This document shows, piece by piece, positions 34,687 to 40,207 of a stretch of DNA of 40,207 nt. The notes below the pieces were generated by a model. The model saw nothing but the letters and a program-made list of their open reading frames with translations. It did no database searches and had not been told where the DNA came from. This DNA comes from Aquimarina agarilytica ZC1 (GTDB lineage Bacteria; Bacteroidota; Bacteroidia; Flavobacteriales; Flavobacteriaceae), in NCBI RefSeq assembly GCF_000255455.1, contig NZ_JH621275.1, positions 1-40,207 on the forward strand, written 5' to 3'. How positions within the stretch are numbered: the stretch's first letter is position 1; every line of letters starts with the position of its first letter. A program made the position numbers and the translations under genes.

Positions 34687-36816
34687 TTATTCCTTTACAA
34701 AAGGAAAGGTTTTAACAGCTTTATTGTTTTTGTTATTTTGTATAAGTAAAAAATAATGTCCAGTAGGTAAACTACTCACATCAATTTGGTTGGTGTTTTC
34801 ATTTGCTGAAAATTCTAGAACAGTACTTCCTTGCATACTTACTATGCTAATTAGTGCGGGATAAGTGAGACCGCTTATGTTTAAGTTATTTTTTGTTGGG
34901 ACTGGATGAATACTAATAAGATTATCAGAAAGTTGTTTTGATCCAGAAACACTACAGTTAGGAGGTGTATTTTGATTGCTAAAATAAATAGTAAAATCCC
35001 TAGTAGTTGATTTCATAACAAAATTAGTTCCGTCCAAAGCGACCCAATATGTACCGTCTAAATTAGTGAACCCAGTGGACGATAATGTGATACTTGGTTG
35101 GGCGGCATTAAAATTCTGTATGGCATTTGCTCTTAAGTCTACCCACCAATTAGGGCTTCCGTTATTGGTGTTTACCGAAAATTGGTAGAGGCCATTATTG
35201 GCTAAATCCCAATTAATAGTAAAATTGGTAATATTAGTTAAGTTGGGGCCATTTAAACCTAAAACATATGCTTTAGTGTATGAGGAATTACGGGTAGAGG
35301 CTAAGGCTTGATTTAAAGGAGTGCCAAAAGAACAATTGCCAGTACTTGGCGGCGGAGGAGGAGTTGTATTGGTTGCTTTGGATAGCGAAAACCAATTGAT
35401 ATTAAACCTGCCCGACGCGGCAAACAATTCAATGGTTTGGCTGCCACTGTTTAAATTCACTTCAGTTTCAATAGTTGTCCAAGATTGCCAATTTTGTGTG
35501 TTGGGAATGGATACCGTTCCTAGACTGGTGTTACCAGTTTTAAACTGTAATTTTCCCGAAGCTACAATACTAGCTACTCGGTATTTAAGAGTGTAAGTTG
35601 CGCTTTCTGGAATGTTAACTCTGTAGCGCAAGTAGTCACCATTATCAATATAACCAATATTTTGACCTCCTCCAGTATCTCTAGTAGATTCTTTGCGTGT
35701 TCCTTTTTGTTGGCAGTAAGCCTCAGCTTCTATGTTATTAATAATGGATACTCCATTTCCAGAACAGGTTTCGCTTGGAGGTGGAGGAGGTGGGTTTCCG
35801 CCACCACTTGGGGTATTCCAATTTTCAATAATATCTTTTATATAAATACCTGTGGAGGTTAAGTTGTTATTTAGTAATCCGCTAACTTCTGTTCCACTTG
35901 CTACTACGGAGGCTCCTTCGGCTTTGTCACTAATCGACCAATTAGCATGACTAATACCATTAGTTCTTATAAAGTCTAGCCAACGCTGTGTTTCTGCACG
36001 ATCAGCAGCACCGTCACCATTTGCGTTTACAGCACCCCATTCGGTAACAAACAAAGCGATACCATTATTCATAGCTCGGGAAGCTTCATCTCTTAAAAAT
36101 TGTTTGTGCGTACCTGAATAAAAATGAAGTGTATAGGCAGTGTTAGGATCATTTATGGGGTTGTTGGAGGCATCAACAACTTTTTGTGACCATTGTGGTG
36201 AACCTACTACAATTAAATTATCGGGATCTTTAGCTCTAATAGCCCTTATAACAGCTTCGGAATAGCTTTTTACAGTTTGCCAACTTTGTGCAATGGGTTC
36301 ATTGTATACCTCATATATAACATGATCATTAGTGCCGTATAATTCAGCCATTTCCGAGAAAAACTCAATAGCTTGACTTTGGTATTGTTCCGCATTGTGA
36401 GAATGCCAATCGATAATCACATAAATCCCAGCATTAATGGCAGCATCAACTACTGCTTTCACTTTGTTTTTTTCTCTTTGAGGGTTGGTAATATAGCCCC
36501 CTGGGTTTTCAACGCCCATGGCAGCTCTAATAATATCAGAGTTCCAGTCGGTAGCGATATGGTTGACAGTTTGAGCATTGTAAAATTTAGCACCTTCACT
36601 AAAATTACTCCAAAAAATACTATTTCCGGCCAAGCTAACTGTAGTGTTGTTTTTGTTAACTACATGATTGTTAACTACCCTAAGTCGGCCATGTTGTTCA
36701 ACTATGGATTGGGTAAATCCAGAAAAAGAAAATAACAGAAAGACAAAACCAATTAAGTGAATTTTGGATAGGGGGTGGGGATACCTTTTGAGGTATAATT
36801 TAAAAAAACATTTCAT
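34687..36816 (-). CDS. GH5 endoglucanase with CBM6 and T9SS sorting domain
   Basis: 709 residues, secreted. Signal region to about 36 (FLLFSFSGFTQ). GH5 catalytic domain ~38-335 (subfamily 2-like) with acid/base Glu173 (YEVYNEP) and nucleophile Glu259 (FVTEWGA); it cleaves beta-1,4-glucan. Linker NPPPPPPSE (341-349). CBM6 ~358-480 (IEAEAYCQQKG...IDNGDYLRYRV...FNINWFSL), which binds glucan or xylan chains. A second Pro linker (485-490). An unrecognised ~120-residue beta domain (494-615: ...YVLGLNGPNLTNITNFTINWDL...). Type IX sorting domain (~630-709). A single gene, not within a polysaccharide utilisation locus in this window. Confidence 0.92.
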   Translation of the reverse strand: MKCFFKLYLKRYPHPLSKIHLIGFVFLLFSFSGFTQSIVEQHGRLRVVNNHVVNKNNTTVSLAGNSIFWSNFSEGAKFYNAQTVNHIATDWNSDIIRAAMGVENPGGYITNPQREKNKVKAVVDAAINAGIYVIIDWHSHNAEQYQSQAIEFFSEMAELYGTNDHVIYEVYNEPIAQSWQTVKSYSEAVIRAIRAKDPDNLIVVGSPQWSQKVVDASNNPINDPNTAYTLHFYSGTHKQFLRDEASRAMNNGIALFVTEWGAVNANGDGAADRAETQRWLDFIRTNGISHANWSISDKAEGASVVASGTEVSGLLNNNLTSTGIYIKDIIENWNTPSGGGNPPPPPPSETCSGNGVSIINNIEAEAYCQQKGTRKESTRDTGGGQNIGYIDNGDYLRYRVNIPESATYTLKYRVASIVASGKLQFKTGNTSLGTVSIPNTQNWQSWTTIETEVNLNSGSQTIELFAASGRFNINWFSLSKATNTTPPPPPSTGNCSFGTPLNQALASTRNSSYTKAYVLGLNGPNLTNITNFTINWDLANNGLYQFSVNTNNGSPNWWVDLRANAIQNFNAAQPSITLSSTGFTNLDGTYWVALDGTNFVMKSTTRDFTIYFSNQNTPPNCSVSGSKQLSDNLISIHPVPTKNNLNISGLTYPALISIVSMQGSTVLEFSANENTNQIDVSSLPTGHYFLLIQNNKNNKAVKTFPFVKE

Positions 36817-37339
36817 AATACGTGTTTTTGATTAGTTGTACTGAGCTGCTACTATAACGTTTTAATTTGTTTTTTATTTTGTAAAATACTGATTTTTAAT
36901 TACTTGAAATTGTTTTTTTGTATGTTTTGTTATTAAACTGCAGAGTAGTATGTCTGTCTTTTGTGTGTGAATATCGATGTTTTTCAAGAAGAGATTTGAT
37001 GATGTTATTTAGTGTAAAATTTGTAAATGATTGATTATGAATTGATATTTCTATTTTTTGTTTTAAGAAGTGAAGCTTGAAGAGGGTTTCTGTGGGTAAA
37101 AGTTATGTAGGAAGCATCTTATTTTGTTTTTCATTTGCAGTTTATTTGTTAGGTTTATCGACTTAAATTTCCTTTTAACAAATAGGTGGTAACAAATGTG
37201 TTTTTTTATAAAATATATAGATAGTGTTGTCGTTTTTCAAAGGGTATTTTTGATTTAAAAAAGTTAAATCAAAATAAATATTGATGGAATGTAATTTAGA
37301 AAATACCATTAATACAAAAGGAAAGTAAAGAGAAGGCTT
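36817..37339. other. Divergent intergenic region, 523 bp
   Basis: AT-rich spacer between the GH5 gene and the large surface protein, which are divergent. The only feature recognised is the -7 element at 37245-37252. No gene, repeat or RNA was found. Confidence 0.5.
37245..37252 (+). promoter_or_regulatory. -7 element of surface protein gene
   Basis: TATTTTTG fits TAnnTTTG. A TTG at 37227-37229 is 15 bp upstream, slightly closer than usual. It would give a leader of about 80 nt. Confidence 0.45.
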
Positions 37340-40207
37340 ATGAATAAGAAAGTTATTTTTGGTTATATCGTATTGTTTTTTACAACAATATTTGGTTCTT
37401 ATGCACAGCTTTCAATAGCACCAGATAGTGGTCCTCCCAATAGGATATGTGCTGGTGAAATGGAAACGCTTAGAGTAACAGATGTTTTAAATCCAACGGA
37501 TCGAATTGAATGGCGGTTGTTTCCTGATACAGCAGGAATAATAAAGAGCGAGCTGGTAAGTGCAGGGGGAGATTTTCTAGAGCTTAATGGATATCCAGTT
37601 ACAACGAATACTACTTTTAGAGCTATCAGAAATGGAAATGCAACTGATTTTGGTCAGATTCTTATTGAAGTGGATGGCGTAGTTACAGGAGTGCCACAGG
37701 ATGCAGGTACAGGAGGAAATATTGATTTATGTGGACGTATGCGAGGGGATGCCATTGATTTATTAGCTGTTACAGGAGGAGATCCAGGAGGTACTTGGTC
37801 TCCTGCTTTGTTTGGAGGGAGAAATTCATTTACAGTAGGGATTGATATGCCTACTATTTATACGTATAGTTTTCCAGCTGCAGGAACTGGCCCATGTGAT
37901 AGTAGAGGCTCATCGGCTACTGTGGTTATAGGCGTATGTCCAGATGTAGATACAGATGGTGATGGAATGAATGATGATGTAGATCCAGATGATGATGGTG
38001 ATGGAATTACTGATATTGAAGAAGAATCTTTATGTGCTACAACAGGTTTAGTTGAGACGGCTCCTATTGTTGATGTTGATTTTGGGGTGCATGTAGGTCC
38101 AGCACCAGAATCTGCTTTAAGTGATCCTAATGTGTTAGGTCATGCGTTTGTAAATAAACCGCCTATTGGAGGAGAATATGCGGTAGCTACATCAACATTT
38201 TTAGATCAAGGTTTAGGTACAGTAGGAACATTTTTTGCGTCAACTAATGCGATAGGTAATGTGGATGCAGATGGAACGGCTAATGGACGATTTTTATCTA
38301 TTAATATAGAGCAAGACTTTATAGGGCAGGTAATATATAATTTACCTAGTATTCCAGTAGTTGGAGGGAAACAATATATTTTTAGAATTGATTTAGCTGG
38401 TTTGTGTGACGGATGTCCAAATCTGCCAATTATAGATTTGGAAATCAAAGATGCCGCGGGAGCGGTATTAGCAAATGCCACATCAGCGACTTTAGGGATT
38501 GCAAACGATGATGTATGGCGCGAGGTACGATTGGATTTTACCCCTGCAACATCAAGTTTAGTTACACTTTCAATTATTAACAGTCAACCAGAAGATCAAA
38601 ATGGAAATGATTTAGGAATAGATAATATTCGTTTTTCATTATTAGAATGTGATTTTGATAAGGATGGGATTCCTAACTCGTTAGATATTGATACGGATAA
38701 TGATGGGATATTAGACAGTATTGAAGGCGTGCCTAATTATGCAGATATTGATGCTGATGATGATGGTATTCCAGATAATATTGAAGCACAACTTACAGCT
38801 GCATATGTGCCTCCTACTGGAGTGGATACCGATGGTGATGGTTTAGATGATGCTTATGATGGTGTTGGAAGTCCAGGGATTACACCAACGGATACCGATG
38901 GTGATGGTACTCCAGATTATTTAGATTTAAATTCTGATGATGATTGTTACGATGACAATACGGAGGCCTATGACACGGATTTGGATGGTGTTTCAAATAC
39001 ATTGCCTTCTGGAGGTGATACAGATATTGATGGTTTGTTGGATGTTTTTGATACAATTGTTTTAGATGTGCCAACATCAGGAACAAACTCACCCAATGGA
39101 ACTACTCCTGCAAGTTTTCCAGATGCAAGGATTCCAGGAGGAACTGATCGAGATTGGAGAGAAGCAGATACCAATGCAGGAATGCTCTCTGGAGGGCAAG
39201 ATATATGTGTAGGATCAACGACAACATTTGTGCCTACAATGCCTGGAGGTACCTGGGAATCATCGGACACAAGTATAGTAACTGTTGATGCAGCAGGAGT
39301 TGTGACAGGAGTAAGTGAAGGTGTAACAACTATTGTGTATACATTATGCCCAGGGGTTACAGTTTCAAGAGGAGTTAGAGTAGGTAGTGGTGAAAATGCA
39401 GGAGTCTTATCTGGGGTACAGGAGGTATGTGTGGGGAGTACGACTTTTTTCAATTCAACTATAGTTGGAGGAACATGGAGTTCTTCGGATACTTCAATTG
39501 CAACAGTTGATGCCGCTTCGGGTACGGTTGTTGGAGTATCGGCAGGTGGTCCTGTTGTTATAACATATACGGTGTTAAGTTCCGTAGGTTGCGAACCAGG
39601 GGTAGCTGAGCGGGAAGTGACTGTTACAGGGAGTCCAGATGCGGGAACTTTGTCTGGAGTACAAGAAATTTGTGTTGGAGATATGACAACATTTTCTTCA
39701 ACAATTGCTGGAGGTTCATGGCGTTCATCTAATACTACTATAGCTACAGTAGATGCAGCAACTGGTGAAATTACGGGTGTACGTATAGGTACTACCACGA
39801 TAGAATATACAGTAACCGGAACAGGAGGCTGTCCAGATGAAAAAGCATCTAGAAACATAACGATACTTGAAGCACCAGATGCGGGAACTATTAGTGGAGC
39901 ATTACGTGTATGTGAAACAGAAAGTGTAGCTTTTACATCAACGGAACTAGGGGGAAGTTGGAGTTCTGCTGATCCTTCAATTGCAACGGTTGATCCAGTC
40001 ACAGGAGTAGTTACAGGTATTAGCTTAGGTACAACAAGTATTCGATATACTGTGACAGCTATAAACACTTGTGGTGATGGAGTAGCAAGTAAAGATATTA
40101 CAGTAGATACGATACCCGATCCCGGAACAATATCCGGTGGTGATTTGATTTGTATTGGCAATACAACCATTTTTTCTTCAACAGAGCCAGGAGGTGTTTG
40201 GAGTTCA
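37340..40207 (+). CDS. Large surface protein with Ca-binding and Ig-like repeats (partial)
   Basis: Open from ATG 37340 to the right edge: 956 codons, no stop, so the gene continues. Signal peptide MNKKVIFGYIVLFFTTIFGSYAQ. Residues ~24-200 contain one Ig/PKD-like region with paired Cys. Thrombospondin type 3-like calcium motifs follow (DTDGDGMNDD, DDDGDGITD, ~200-230). A jelly-roll-like domain (~235-435) with a GLCDGCP loop comes next. A second calcium-motif block (~436-570: DFDKDGIPN, DTDNDGILD, DADDDGIPD, DTDGDGLDD) precedes at least four and a half tandem Ig-like group 2 (BIG_2) modules from residue 612. It is probably a T9SS-exported adhesin, whose sorting domain would lie outside the window. 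I cannot tell its ligand. Confidence 0.88.
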   Translation, partial: MNKKVIFGYIVLFFTTIFGSYAQLSIAPDSGPPNRICAGEMETLRVTDVLNPTDRIEWRLFPDTAGIIKSELVSAGGDFLELNGYPVTTNTTFRAIRNGNATDFGQILIEVDGVVTGVPQDAGTGGNIDLCGRMRGDAIDLLAVTGGDPGGTWSPALFGGRNSFTVGIDMPTIYTYSFPAAGTGPCDSRGSSATVVIGVCPDVDTDGDGMNDDVDPDDDGDGITDIEEESLCATTGLVETAPIVDVDFGVHVGPAPESALSDPNVLGHAFVNKPPIGGEYAVATSTFLDQGLGTVGTFFASTNAIGNVDADGTANGRFLSINIEQDFIGQVIYNLPSIPVVGGKQYIFRIDLAGLCDGCPNLPIIDLEIKDAAGAVLANATSATLGIANDDVWREVRLDFTPATSSLVTLSIINSQPEDQNGNDLGIDNIRFSLLECDFDKDGIPNSLDIDTDNDGILDSIEGVPNYADIDADDDGIPDNIEAQLTAAYVPPTGVDTDGDGLDDAYDGVGSPGITPTDTDGDGTPDYLDLNSDDDCYDDNTEAYDTDLDGVSNTLPSGGDTDIDGLLDVFDTIVLDVPTSGTNSPNGTTPASFPDARIPGGTDRDWREADTNAGMLSGGQDICVGSTTTFVPTMPGGTWESSDTSIVTVDAAGVVTGVSEGVTTIVYTLCPGVTVSRGVRVGSGENAGVLSGVQEVCVGSTTFFNSTIVGGTWSSSDTSIATVDAASGTVVGVSAGGPVVITYTVLSSVGCEPGVAEREVTVTGSPDAGTLSGVQEICVGDMTTFSSTIAGGSWRSSNTTIATVDAATGEITGVRIGTTTIEYTVTGTGGCPDEKASRNITILEAPDAGTISGALRVCETESVAFTSTELGGSWSSADPSIATVDPVTGVVTGISLGTTSIRYTVTAINTCGDGVASKDITVDTIPDPGTISGGDLICIGNTTIFSSTEPGGVWSS
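39173..40207 (+). repeat. Tandem coding repeats, 222-243 bp
   Basis: Units begin at 39173, 39395, 39638, 39878 and 40118 (lengths 222, 243, 240, 240, then cut by the edge). Each encodes one Ig-like module beginning with DAG(T/M)(L/I)SG and ICVG or VCVG, followed by GG(T/S)W(S/R)SS(D/N)TSIATVDA...GVVTGVS and TTIxYTV. One Cys stands near the start and one near the end of nearly every unit. Confidence 0.85.

Noticed and set aside
38968..40170. 400-codon open frame on the minus strand
   Set aside because: It lies antisense to the Ig-like repeats; its Pro/Thr/Val-rich repeated sequence is the mirror of the repeated coding strand, and it has no start context or domain.
39173..40207. CRISPR array
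   Set aside because: The repeats are 222-243 bp, coding and diverged, with no short identical repeat/spacer pattern; no cas gene is present in the window.

Overview
The window looks like chromosomal DNA of a marine member of the Flavobacteriaceae (Bacteroidota). It is AT-rich. Promoters fit the Bacteroidota pattern TTG-N17-23-TAnnTTTG rather than the sigma70 pattern of proteobacteria. Several secreted proteins end in type IX secretion (Por) sorting domains, and there is a GH86-type agarase. The genus cannot be fixed from the sequence.

Layout. (1) 1-720 is mobile-element debris: IS21-like terminal repeats at the left edge, and the catalytic 3' end (domains V and VI) of a group II intron that abuts the stop codon of a lone P-loop ATPase gene (721-2220). 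(2) 2621-6663 holds a catalase-peroxidase with a lipoprotein signal, a small outer-membrane-type protein and an internally deleted acyltransferase pseudogene. (3) 6746-11755 is a gatC-gatA-gatB operon in which gatB is fused in frame to a complete aspartyl-tRNA synthetase, giving a covalent transamidosome subunit. (4) 11984-17087 holds two lipocalin-like lipoproteins around a metal-uptake-like locus (small CNGKC protein, TonB-dependent receptor, PepSY membrane protein). (5) 17250-22730 holds free-methionine-sulfoxide reductase, a GH86 agarase split by a one-base frameshift, Dps and QueE. (6) 22855-33397 is mostly housekeeping: HerA-like ATPase, lipoprotein, hydrolase, RluF, SH3 protein, RsgA, Dtd, MazG, a small membrane protein, AroA, a secreted protein and QueA. 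(7) 33522-34574 is a RelE/ParE-type toxin-antitoxin pair between two 62-bp direct repeats. (8) 34687-36816 is a GH5-CBM6 cellulase with a T9SS tail. (9) 37340 to the right edge is the start of a very large cell-surface protein with calcium-binding and tandem Ig-like repeats.

How the parts work together. The agarase and GH5 enzymes suggest algal or plant polysaccharide use, with export by T9SS, although no SusC/SusD pair lies here. KatG, Dps and MsrC are peroxide and oxidation defences, but they are scattered rather than in one operon. The most notable feature is the GatC/GatA/GatB-AspRS operon: charging of tRNA with Asp and amidation of the misacylated product are physically joined, and the synthetase part carries a His typical of non-discriminating AspRS. 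All assignments rest on reading the sequence and on remembered family features; no database search was run.
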